Source of the DNA: Chromera velia
Lineage: Eukaryota > Sar > Chromeraceae
Assembly: GCA_018398765.1 (NCBI GenBank)
Contig: JAHBMJ010001033.1
Coordinates: forward strand, 1 to 37,034
DNA length: 37,034 bases
Direction: 5' to 3'
Positions 11,381-21,625 of the stretch are shown in pieces. Below the pieces are notes generated by a model, which did not search any database, had not been told where the DNA came from, and saw only the letters and a program-made list of their open reading frames with translations. The position numbers and the translations under genes were made by a program. How positions within the stretch are numbered: the first letter of the stretch is position 1; each line of letters opens with the position of its first letter.

Positions 11381-12940
11381 ATGTTGTCCGGTAACGTATC
11401 TTCTTCTTCAGTCACTCCTCTGCGATTTACTGATGACGACCCTCCACAGCATCATCAGATCGCCGATGGTCATGTATATCTAAAGCTCGCCAAGATATGG
11501 GCAGAAGGTTATGCGACCCTGACTGGTCTCGAGAAGCTGTATAAGGTCTTGCATATTTCTTCTTTTGCTGCTGGAGACGATGCTCTCCATGGTCGGATTG
11601 AAGAGTTTGTTTCAACGACTGAGGGAGCTATTCCCCAGAGGACCAGTGGAGAGCAAGACGCAGCGTTCAAAAAGCGTCTCCAGGACTGGGCCATCAAGTT
11701 CTTGTCTGCACTGGCAGGAGAGCAGGCACTTCTCTCGGAGGATGTACAGAAGGAGACGGCCTGGAAGACGTTTGAGAACTTTGATGTCCTCGTGAAGGCG
11801 CTCCCTGTGGATCTGTCTCTGAGAGAGACTGGGGTGGCCTACACTGAGCTTCAGAAGGACTTGAAGGCCAGATCCATTGCTCTTTCGAACTGGGTGAGTG
11901 GATTCAAGTTCTGGGATCTCCATCTCGACAACATAAAAGTGCTGGCACGCACGAAGAAGAAGAAGGTGATCATCATTGCAGCGGCAGAGACTGAACCGGT
12001 AGCTCCGAGGTACTCTTAAGCATACCAGAGGGAGATCAGTATGGAGGCACTTCTAACTCTAGACGCACGCCACACTCGGAATAAGTGGGTGGCGTCCATG
12101 AAGAACGGTGTCCTCCGGATCGTCTCTTCAGTCACCAAGAAGGTAATCGAAATCTCCAAGCACCAGAAGCAGTTCCTCTCCCTTGCAGCCGGTGGCACAG
12201 CTTCCTCTTAGACTAGCTCTGCCAAGTCACTGAAGTCACTCTTGGACTCTACCAGAACCGATGGGGAGCCAGACTTCGACCGAATAGACTTAGAGCAGGC
12301 CCATCACTTAGCCAACGTCTCCCAGAACTACAGGAACCACTACAACAAATGGAGATCGAAACAAAACGAGAGGGATGGCAAGAAACGAACTGGAGGGGGG
12401 AAACAGAAGGGTGATTTTAAAGGTGGCTCGCAAAGCTAGCCTGTTCGCCCTGAGAATAAAGCCCAGGATGTACCCCCTGCTCCCGTCTCCAGCCAGCAGC
12501 TGTCTCTCACCAATGCAGACATGAAGCGATTAGCGACTACCATGTTGAAGATTCAGCAGGAGAGACAGGACTCTAATGAGAAGAAGAAGACGAGTGAGAG
12601 ACCGAAGGAGGAAAGAGTGAGGTTTGCAACGACTACTTGTGATATGGAGACATATGAAGTCATGCACAGGGGTGATGTGGATATGGTCTTCTCCAATTCT
12701 GATGGTCCGTCTGGCATCTACGATGTCTACGGGTACAATCCTTTCTCTGAGAGGAATGTATTCACATCTAAGTCTGCACCTCTCTTGCATCAGTGTGGGG
12801 GGGGGGAAGAGAATACAGGATCCACAGAAGAAGTCGAGCAGACAGGCAGACTGACTAAAACAAAAACAGAAAGCTCTGCTTCCTTTTCTTCGAATTTTGA
12901 TAAAGAAGCATTCATGGCCCGATTTGCTCAGTTTCTCTGA
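11381..12940 (+). pseudogene. Gag-like frame of element 1, interrupted by TAA and two TAG
   Basis: One reading frame runs from ATG at 11381 to TGA at 12938-12940 (about 519 codons). It is broken only by TAA (12017-12019), TAG (12209-12211) and TAG (12437-12439). The first 212 codons are predicted helical and charged (for example EQDAAFKKRLQDWAIKFLSA). The middle is Lys/Gly-rich (KKRTGGGKQKGDFKGG), a possible nucleic-acid-binding tail without a CCHC knuckle. The end reads FDKEAFMARFAQFL. I do not recognise a named family; the Gag role is inferred from its position as the only frame between the LTRs. Each stop could derive from a glutamine codon by one C-to-T change. Confidence 0.65.
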
Positions 12941-13291
12941 ATGAGTCGCTGCCTGGTTTCTTTCTTTCCTGTTGCTTTTCCAGTGTTGCGAAGCGTATCT
13001 TTTTAAAGGCATCAGACAGGCAGGATGAAAGAGGCAGACCGGAGATAGATAGACTTAAAGAGGCAGACCGGAGTCAACTAATCTTGTGATGTCTAGCCCT
13101 CTATCTTGTTCTTGTGATGTCTAGCCCTCTGCCTCCCTGCATTCCTTTTGTGTTACTCTTTCTTATCGAGACTGGCCGACAAGGGAAAGCAAGAAAGGGC
13201 TTCATTGGCTCAGACAGTTAGAGCAAACGGCTGTGTTAACTTAGTTTCGCTTCCGTTTCTTCCTTTGCATAGAAACGAAATCGAGGGGGGG
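12941..13291 (+). repeat. 3' untranslated part of element 1 with short tandem duplications and PPT
   Basis: Two copies of AAGAGGCAGACCGGAG-like sequence (near 13029 and 13059) and two of CTTGTGATGTCTAGCCCTCT (near 13084 and 13111) lie between the end of the frame and the right LTR. The purine run GAGGGGGGGAG abuts the LTR and is the likely plus-strand primer. Confidence 0.65.
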
Positions 13292-13667
13292 AGTTGAGAC
13301 ATAGGGTGTCAGTAATTCCGTCCGTGTATACGCAGGAAGGCCAAGCCACGGGGCGGGCCGGGGGCAAACCGTCGTGCGCGCCCTGGGCCGCAGGTGAATT
13401 CGATTAACCGCCGCGCGTGCATTCGATTCAGTGCCGCGCCGCGCGAATTTCAGCTCCGTCGAAATCATTTGACTTCATTGATTACTTCAGGCAACATCTG
13501 TTGGACTCTGCGTATGCTCCAGACTCACAGACTTCCCATAAAGAGCTCTGAAGGAAGAAAACCGCCACACTCACTACTCTACTCTGCGTATGCTCCAGAC
13601 TCATAGACTTCCCATAAAGAGCTCTGACGGAAGAAAGCCGTCACACTCACTACTCTACTCCATTACT
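13292..13667 (+). repeat. Right LTR of element 1
   Basis: Same length as the left LTR and co-linear with it throughout, including the 76-bp tandem duplication. Substitutions are dominated by C/T and G/A exchanges. The sequence after it (ATTAGATGCATG) does not repeat the sequence before the left LTR. Confidence 0.85.
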
Positions 13668-14175
13668 ATTAGATGCATGCATTTCATCGGAAAGTTAGGA
13701 GGAAGAGTTGCAGGATCGATCGGTTTCTGCAGATATTTTTTAAAAACGAATGTGTATGAAAAAAAAAATGTGAAGGTTCCTTTGATTCTACGTAAAGGCT
13801 TACGTTAGCTAGTTTGCGCACCCATTATATCACGCCCATACTGTCCACCTGCCACATGGATCGAATGATGTACTAGGATTGTGTTTCAACCGTGTGTGTA
13901 GGTTTTTTGCTATATAATAATAAAGGGATCAATGGCAAGCCTGATATTAACAACTAGTGATGAGCACTTCCATACCCTATAACAAACAAATCGAAATTTT
14001 TATTTGTACCGTTGCTGTCATGTACCGCAACTAACCCAACGCATATGCATGCTCCCTAAGGAGACATCAAAAGAAGAAAAAGGGGATCAATCGCTCTCTT
14101 TCTCCGCAGTCTCTTTCCCCCCGGGATTCGGACCGGGAAAAACATAAACGGAGACATCCAATGTCATCCATGCAG

Positions 14176-14222
<47 letters not shown>

Positions 14223-15501
14223 CAAAGTGGAAAAGAGCCTGTACGTCGTGAGAACCAAATGTCTTCATTCCCACAAAATCTAGATGGACCCTTGTGCGTC
14301 AAGATGCATGATCGAGGCCTCCTTGGCCTTCACGATCGATCCCGTCTTCTGCTCTGGTCGACATACACACACACATGCATGCATGCATGCACACTCATCA
14401 TCCACCGCGATTTTCTGATGATCGATCGAGTGTTCGGTACCACACATGCATGCAGATGAGGAAGGAAAATTAAGTCGTTCGTCGTTTTTTAGTGTAAAAC
14501 CTCCCTCCCTCGATCGGTCCTCGACCTGCGAGGGACGAGAAGCCTGTCAAGCCTTGCTGAACCAATCTCGATCGATCAGCTCGGCTAAGCCAGTCAGCAG
14601 AGAGGAACAGAAGAAAAGAGAAGAGCCTTTTATTGCCGTTGCCTTTCCTCGAGTTGGTTAGTCTTTCGACAGGAAGGCCGTTCTGCCAGGCTTCGACCAG
14701 GTTGGGCAGAGGGACATGGTAAAGAGACGGTATGCATGGATGAGCGAGTAAAAAACACTTGTTAACAAAGGCAGGAGCAGCAGCAACAAAGTTGCGCTAC
14801 GCACGAATGCAAGATCTACACATACACACTCAAGACGCACGCACGCACGCATGCTTGTACAAAGTTATACAAAAGAATACAAATGACCCCAAAAGGTACA
14901 AGTAAGCCATGCCTGTGGACATTCACTTTCGGTGAACTGTGCCCTTCTCTTTTTTTTTGTTGCGCTTCCCCTTCTCAGATAATGATTCCCTGAGTCTGGA
15001 ACAAGCCCCGCATGCATGCACCTCCCTCTCCCAGCAATTCACCCGTTCTAGTTTGGGGTGCGCATGTTCGCAAAAACGAAGAAAGAACATCTCTTCCGGC
15101 TGCTTCCTTCCTTCCTAGTTCCCTCCAATACCCCCAACCCCCCAACTTTCCTAGTTCTCACAATACCCCCAACCTCCCTCCCAACCACAATCGTCTGTCA
15201 GAGCTCTCTCTCGATCTTCAAAAAACAACCGCCACAGAGAGAATCAATCTGATGCGCTCCCTCCTGCCCTACCCTACCTTCAAGATTTCCCTCTCCCTAA
15301 CTTCGTTGCTCTCTCTCTCTCTCTCTCTCTTCCTTCCGGCATGCACCCTCTTTCCTTCCAAGGTTGCGTCGATCCTTCCTTCTCTCTCTCTTCTCTCTTT
15401 GTGCCCCTGCCCCTGCCCCCTCCTCTTCACTTCAGTCACATCATCTGAGGAAGAGAGGAAGGAAGAGACACATTGACGCACGCAGTGATATGGACAGGTA
15501 C

Positions 15502-15538
<37 letters not shown>

Positions 15539-16152
15539 CAAGCAATGGAGAGGGCCTCCATGGCCAGTGAGTGCTCCCTCTCATGCGGTTCTTTCTACTG
15601 TTTTGATTGACAGGCCAGGAAGCTAGACGAAAGAAGACATGCAGACAAGACGGGCACGCACGCACGGGATCCTTCCCTCCCTCCAATCGAGCGCATTTAT
15701 TTATTTATTTCTCTCACTCATGCATTCATTCATTCATTGATTGATTATTCATTCATTTGTTTCCATCATCCATCCATCCATCCGGCATGTCTTTCCCTTT
15801 CCCTCAAGCCTCAACCTTCTTTTCAAGGCTAGAGCAGAGAGGAGACATATCGATAAATAAATAAATACCGCAATGATGTTATCAATTGATTGTCCTTCCT
15901 CGCCTCGCGCCAAGACATGCAGACTCGACGGACGTATTATTTGATTTCCTCCTCGATGGACCCTTTCCTTCCTCCCTTCCTTCCTTCCTTCCTGACTGAC
16001 TTGCATTCATTCTTACCATTCTTCCCCGCCTGAAAAAGCCCCCCCCACGACCCCAGGCAACTCGCCCTTTTCTGACGTTCTCTTCCATCTCCCCCCGAAA
16101 GAAAGAAAGAAGGAAACGAGAAAGACAGAAGAAAAGAAAGGAAGCTTCTCTC
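13668..16152. other. Intergenic, microsatellite-rich, no secure gene
   Basis: The stretch includes (AC)n followed by (GA)n at 14174-14222, several GCATGCATGCATG runs, (CT)n at 15310-15330, (CAGG)n at 15495-15540 and (TTCC)n near 15965-15990. Open frames up to 154 codons are strand-biased low complexity without domains. The right end is the 3' flank of the YbjN-like gene. Confidence 0.5.
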
Positions 16153-17099
16153 TCAGGAAGCAGCAGCGGCTCCCCCCGATCCCCCGTCTCCGCCTGCATC
16201 CCCCCCATGATCTCTCCATCTCCCCCCAGCTCCAGGCCCCCCCTCGTGATCCCTCCCCCCCCCAGGCCCATCCCTTCTCTCCCTCTCTGCATTCGCATTC
16301 TTCAGTGCCATGGCTTCCTCCTCCCCCTCCACGCACGCCCGCACCAAAACACCCAAGTCAGTCCCCGCGATCCTCTCCTCAATCTCCGATTCCGAAGATC
16401 CCTCCAAAGCCTCCAGCTGCACTCCGTCAATCACATCCCGAGGCTCAACCTGCAGACAGACAGACAGACAGACAGACTATATGTTTCTTCTTCTTCTCCC
16501 TCTTTTTCTTCATGAACACCACAGACAAAAAGAAAGAAAGAACAAAGACAAAAGAACAGCACCAACAATCAAACAGCGTGGGCAGGGGGCCCGAAAGGTG
16601 AGAGTTAAGCGCCCCTTGCCTCTCCACCTCCCAACAGACTTTCACGTGATCACTGGTTTCACACGCTACTCCTCTACTGCTTCCACTCAAGACAAGAAAG
16701 AGAAGAAAAGAAGACAAGACAAAAAAATTCAAAAAACAAAAAAACAAAAAAGGAAAAAATTCAAAAAACAAAAAGCAAAAAAAGAAAAAAAGAAACACAA
16801 CTGCATGCAGGGACCGGCACCGTCACGTTCTTTAGACAGGGGTGGGGGGGTGGGGGGGCGCCCCGGCGGAGGGGGATTCTTCTGATGCTGTGTCTTCGTA
16901 TCTTGCGGGAGGACTCTTTCGGCGGTAACGAAACTCTCAAGAGCGACGGTGCTGGTGGGGCCGAAAACCTTCTCCAGAACCTCTTCTCTCTCTCAGGATT
17001 CCTGTTCTGAAGGGGACGGGTTTTGATGCTTTTGGTCATGCGTGGAAGCTCGGTGGGGGATGTCGCTAGAAGCAGAAGCAGAAGCCGAAGCGGAATTGC

Positions 17100-17134
<35 letters not shown>

Positions 17135-19554
17135 AAGACAGACTATATGACTTTTTTTTTTCCTTTTTCTTTTAGAGAGACAGACTATATTGTCTTTTTC
17201 TCTTCCTCTCTCAGAGAGGCAGGCAGACAGATAGACAAACTATATGAATTCTCTTTTTCCTTTTTTCGTTTTCCTTTTAGAGAGACAGACAGATAGACAG
17301 ACACGAAGGAATGTACGTTCTATGCATTTCTTTCTTTTTCATTCTGCTAGCTGCTAGTCAGGTCCCACGGATGACCATCCATCCCTGCATGCTGACAAAT
17401 CGAGATGGCCCAGCAAATCTCTGCTTGCATGGGGGGCAGAAGGCTTTTGTGTGGAAAAGTTGAGGAGAGTCCTTCTCTCTCTTTCCCAGGCAAACGACGA
17501 AACAGTGACGATGCACCAAGAAATCCCTCCCTCCCTTCTTTGCATCCCGACTGAAAAACAAACCAACAAAGACACCTAGAGCAAGCGACTGACTGACTGA
17601 CTGCATCAGATGAGTCTGCGAGTTGCATCAGAGAGTTCATCTGTTCGTCCACTGTCCTCACACCCATGTAGACCATCTGGCTGAGTTGATTGTCCGTCAG
17701 TTCCCCGTCGTGCACCACCTGAGAAAGACGGAAGGAGACCTCCCCGTCACGAAGGTCCAAACCGAAAGACCCCAGCAGGAGACGCCGGTTCAGGTGCATC
17801 AGACCTTTGCACACTCGGGACACCTGCAGGCAGCCAGGCAGGCGGGCAGGTAGACATACAGAGTGCATTCCTCTCGACAGAAGGACACACAAAGATAGGT
17901 AGACAGATAGACAGACAGATAAAAATCGACACAGACAGGATACTTTGATGGATCGCTCGGGGGGTTTCCGGCCCCGTTCTCCTAGGTTCCAGCTCAGAGG
18001 GGATGGGAGGGAATGGGAGGCCTGCCTTGCCTAGCTGACCACAACCACTTCGCAGCACAGAGACAGAGAGAGAATGCCACCATGGACCAATCAACACCAT
18101 GCTGTCTGTCCATTCGCACCACCCCGAAAGCACGTCCTCACCACCACTTGGTCTCTTCTATTTTCAGCAGATAAGAAAGCAATTTGCGGTTGGTTCCACT
18201 GATCATCTATCAGTCAGTCTGCATGCTTCTTCTTCTCCCTCGTTTTCTTCCATCGGCAGACACACAGACATGTGCACAACAGACAGGCAGACAGACAGAC
18301 ATATACACAACAGACAGGCAGACACACAGATATACACACAACAGATAGGCAGACACAAGACATGTGCACAACAGACAGGCAGACAGACAGACATATACAC
18401 AACAGACAGGCAGACACACAGATATACACACAACAGATAGGCAGACACAAGGACATGTGCACAACAGACAGGCAGACACACAGACATGTACACAGACAGG
18501 CAGGCAGACACACAGACATGTATACAGACAGGCAGGCATGCATGCCCACCTGAGCGTCGCTGTTTCTGTCGACGAAGAGGATCTGGGGAAAGTTGAGTAC
18601 CAGGGATCCGTGCTCAAAGGAGACCGCCAACTGCTGGTTCTCCATTGTGCGCCCACTCACACCCATACACAGCTGCACAGGCCCGTCAGGTTCGTTCTCT
18701 ATCCACCGAAACCTCCAGCCGTCTGTCCGGAAGAACGTCCGAACTCTGGACATCACAGCGCGCTCCAATTGTGCCCCAGAAAGGGCTTGGCGGTTCGAGG
18801 AGCGATTGATCGGGCGGTGGGATGGAGGAGGCATGTGGAGGGCACGGGGACGTCCCGTTTGTTCTCCTCTTCCCTCACAGTGTCGGCACTGGTCAGCGTC
18901 GTTGGGGTCTCTTTCTCCCCCCCTCATGGACCTGTGGTGTCGTGTCTGCGTGTGCGTGTGGGTGAGTGTTTGTCGGTGTGTCGTGTGAATACTTCCAGGA
19001 GGACGAGGAGGGGCGCGTGTGGGTGCGAGGACAGGGGGGGAACGGCGAGATGCGGATCTGGCGGTGGGCTCTGACGTGATGTCGACTGGCACCAAGTCAA
19101 GTCGTTGAAAGGATGTCGACGGGCTGGGTTCCCTGGTGGTACATGTTGAACAACCTGGCATGAGGGAATGATGCTGCTGGTTTGCACTGCCGCTGTGCGT
19201 GTGCTGTGTGGTTCTCTCGAACGGCTTTCCACTCTCCTCCTGGTCATGCTCGTCATCTGAGAGTGAGCAGGGAGACTCAGCAGACTGAGGTCTGGTCTGT
19301 CCGAGTGCGTCTGTCTGATCCACCACCGAGCGATCAGACTCAGGAACAGCCTGAAGAAGGCGGCGATGCATGACAGTCTGGGGGTAGAAGGGAACAGGTA
19401 CGTCGCCTGGTCTGCTTACCCTTTCCCCTGCGTCTCTATTGATTTCGGTGGGCCTCATCTCAGTGCGCGAGTAAGGTTCTCCTGCCCTCCGGTGCTCTTC
19501 CTGAGAGACCCGCCGGTGACTGAAACGCTGAGAAGAATTGGATGACCCCCACAT
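16153..19554 (-). CDS. YbjN-like domain protein, 5 exons
   Basis: Exons by reading: 19554-18550, 17823-17598, 16991-16802, 16676-16628 and 16449-16153. Phases 0, 1, 2, 0 all join; the product is 588 residues ending in TGA. Residues 1-255 are polar and low complexity (Ser/Arg/Thr/Pro-rich) with one CRHC pair. Residues about 260-400 resemble the YbjN (DUF1790, 'bacterial sensory transduction regulator') fold: an N-terminal strand region (WRFRWIENEPDGPVQLCMGV) and, after the first splice, LGSFGLDLRDGEVSFR at 352-367 followed by a helix (GELTDNQLSQMVYMGVRTVD). This Gly-x-Phe-x-Leu-Asp...Asp-Gly-x-Val-x-Phe core is the family hallmark. In bacteria YbjN is linked to stress and motility regulation; the role here is unknown. 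The tail (488-588) is acidic, then Gly-rich. The exon 2 donor sits in a (GTCA)n run and the exon 3 acceptor in a purine run, so those two borders are the least certain. Confidence 0.72.
16450..16515 (-). other. Acceptor of intron 4 embedded in a (CTGT)n repeat
   Basis: On the sense strand the intron ends in tandem CTGT units followed directly by CTGCAG|GTTGAG. Upstream on the same strand is a pyrimidine/purine tail of the recurrent (CAGA)n-CTATATG composite repeat. The microsatellite therefore supplies or extends the pyrimidine tract of the 3' splice site. Confidence 0.6.
17098..17305. repeat. Triple (CAGA)n-CTATATG-pyrimidine composite repeat in intron 2
   Basis: Three successive units, each a CAGA run followed by CTATATG or CTATATTG and a long T/C tract ending in TTTTAG or TCTCAG, lie in the intron between YbjN exons 2 and 3. 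Each pyrimidine tract plus AG resembles a 3' splice site on the plus strand, although the gene is on the minus strand. Confidence 0.7.
18269..18545. repeat. Minisatellite with ~92-bp higher-order unit in intron 1 of the YbjN-like gene
   Basis: The word CATGTGCACAACAGACAGGC starts at 18269, 18361 and 18454, giving a 92-93 bp period built from CAGACAGG, CAGACACACAGATATACACA and ACAACAGATAGG sub-blocks. The third unit is truncated. Both strands stay open through it, giving spurious CLSVCLPVC and DRQTDRQ peptides. Confidence 0.85.
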
Positions 19555-21625
19555 GATGACTGGGAGGGGAAGTTAGTCAGAGGAAGACAAAATACTGACT
19601 TCTTCGTCTCCTTATCCTAAAAAGATCAACTCGCGCTGCGAACTGTATTGAAGTAGTTGCGCTAAAAATGGGTCCGAGGCACGCAAGAAGGGTTCCACGT
19701 TCTTCTTGAAACAGAACACTGTTCTCTGCAAGGCAAGGCTACACGACGTATGGCAATTAAGGAAAACGCGGACGATGTTTCGTGGATCTGTCCATTCTTG
19801 TCCCAATCAAGATTCAAGAAAGGGGCCGCGGGAGAAGTTAAAGAATTATATCGCCTCGGGGGGCAGCTCAGCTTTGCTGGGCTCAGCCGAGAGGCCCTGA
19901 GAACGCACGCAGTCGCATATCGCGCTCTTCAAATTTTGGGGGGGGAGATCGACGTAACGCTTAAATATGTAGCAGAAATCGGATCTCGACATGCGTGCGT
20001 CACTGCGCGTGCGTCATTTCCACTATAATTAATCGGGTAGTCTTGCATGCATCGATCGATACATACTTTGCTCTTCATAATACGTGCCCCTCAAGTAACT
20101 CGCACGGAGTTAATTGTATATGTGTTCATGCGCAGTCCCGAAAAGCATATTTTGCGCACGTTGCCGTGGCCCCCGCCATTTGCCCATGCATGCATTGCAG
20201 GCAAGACATGCCCAAGCCCCTGATGGTTTTCATCATGCAATCAAATTATGGCTGAGCCCCTAAATGGCCCCCCGAGGCACTCACCCAACTGGTTGGGTGT
20301 ATCCCGTGAATATAAGCATTAAAGAAGCTGAAAGGATATTCTCAGCGACAGTGATTCCGCGGGGATGTGCCATGTGCATGCATGCATGGGCTCAGTTATA
20401 TCTGACGCAAGCAAGCTTGCGAACGGCCCCGGAAAGCAAGAAAAATGAAAATTGCACGATTGGCGCAGCCGACCGACCCCNNNNNNNNNNNNNNNNNNNC
20501 CCCCCACGGGGAAAAAAGCCCGGGGGTAAAATCGGGTCTATAGCTTGAACTCATCTGACGCACGCATGACAATTTAAGACCATTGGGGTATTTTTGTTTA
20601 AATAATTTGTAAGTGCCCCCCGCTTCGCTTTCCGGGGCCATTAGCTTCGCGAACCGCGAGAAAAACGCGTGCACCGTGGGGAGAAAAAGCCTTCGCGCGA
20701 CTACGCGCGACATACGCGCGACAGAGCCTGGAACCACTGTCGCTGAGAATATATACGAACAATTTTGGCGCGGTTACGAGTAAAGGAGCCGGCCGGAAAG
20801 CCTTTAATTCCGAAAGTTTTTGGCGCGGTTATAAAGGTGCGCGCGGTTAATTGCGAGTAAAGGAGCCGGCCGGATGCATGCATGCACGCAACGCTGACTT
20901 CCGGGGCCGCGCTGCATTTCGATTTCGGCGGTTTTGCGCCAAATAATAATCGCTTTTTCTGCCAGCTTGAGAACTTTCCGGGGCCGGCCCGGATGCAAAA
21001 TGAAAATAACCGCCGCCGTTTGCACCCCTCCCTGCTGCCTGAAACAGTCAAACATCAGTCAATCCAATTTGGTTTCCTGCCCTTCGCTATCATACACGAT
21101 CAGCTGGCTGTACGTGTGGATTCGAGTGTGAACCTGATCACGCAAGACTTTCTTTGGATCGGTAGGAGAGTGCACTGAACACCTTTGTCGGCAGCAGACT
21201 GATCGAAAAAACGAACACGTGTGCACATTAAGCTTCCTGGTCAATTGGCAGATCTCGGGACGGTGTCGGTTGATTGAGCCGCTTCCTCAGCACCAGGACA
21301 ACAAAGGAAGCCCTTGATTCTCAAAGACACGGCCTTTAAATCGTTTCGCGAGTTCAGTGGCTTGTGTCAACACAAAAGAGAGAGGAGACCAAAAGCTATA
21401 GGACGTCAGCAATGCCGCCGCGTTTCTGAAAATCCAATCTCACCAACACCCAGATAGAAGAAATGGAGGAACTCGCCTAACCGACCCCCCTTCCCAATAA
21501 AAACCTAGAGACCGAGCTCCCCTGACTTCTAATTTTCAATCTCGGGCATATAGAAACAGACAGAAAGCCATACAGTTCTCTGAACACCCTTCTTTCACTC
21601 AGTCTGACAGAGGACCAACCAAGCC
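19555..21625. other. Intergenic CpG-rich stretch with recurring short motifs and an assembly gap
   Basis: No secure gene lies between the divergently transcribed YbjN-like gene (minus) and the gene at 21626 (plus). The stretch should contain both promoters. A 92-codon plus-strand frame at 19750-20028 has balanced composition but no domain I can name. The part 20420-21000 is unlike its surroundings: the 12-mer CTTTCCGGGGCC occurs at 20628, 20974 and (reverse) 20425, and a near copy lies at 20897. A 20-mer occurs twice (20778, 20855). Confidence 0.5.
20481..20499. other. Assembly gap (19 N) flanked by C-runs
   Basis: Nineteen N lie between CCGACCCC and CCCCCCACGGGG. The cytosine runs on both sides suggest a homopolymer or GC-rich stretch that failed to sequence. 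The true gap length is not known from this sequence. Confidence 0.95.

Larger units (their letters stand above)
10943..13667 (+). mobile_element. LTR retroelement with a gag-like frame and no pol (element 1)
   Basis: Two 376-bp direct repeats (10943-11318 and 13292-13667) flank about 1.97 kb. They begin AGTTGAGACATAGGG and end CTCCATTACT in both copies. By eye they differ at about 18 positions (roughly 5%), almost all transitions. A polypurine tract (GAGGGGGGGAG, about 13283-13293) directly precedes the right LTR, fixing the plus orientation. The interior holds one long reading frame with three in-frame stops and no reverse transcriptase, integrase or RNase H. I could not find a convincing primer binding site or a target-site duplication. 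It is either a non-autonomous gag-only element or a derivative that lost pol. The autonomous partner is not in this window. Confidence 0.85.

Noticed and set aside
11381..12940. Genome-wide reassignment of TAA/TAG to glutamine
   Set aside because: Host exons totalling about 1,580 codons, rich in Gln, contain no in-frame TAA or TAG, and the copia pol and the 29-kb exon appear to end in TAA. The standard code fits better.
18203..18656. Long Cys/Val/Ser/Leu frames and complementary Asp/Arg/Gln/Thr frames
   Set aside because: They are translations of the CAGACAGG minisatellite inside intron 1 of the YbjN-like gene, not proteins.
19750..20028. 92-codon plus-strand frame, considered as a transporter fragment
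   Set aside because: Composition is balanced, but I could not identify conserved residues of any family. It has no hydrophobic segments of membrane length and no splice partners.
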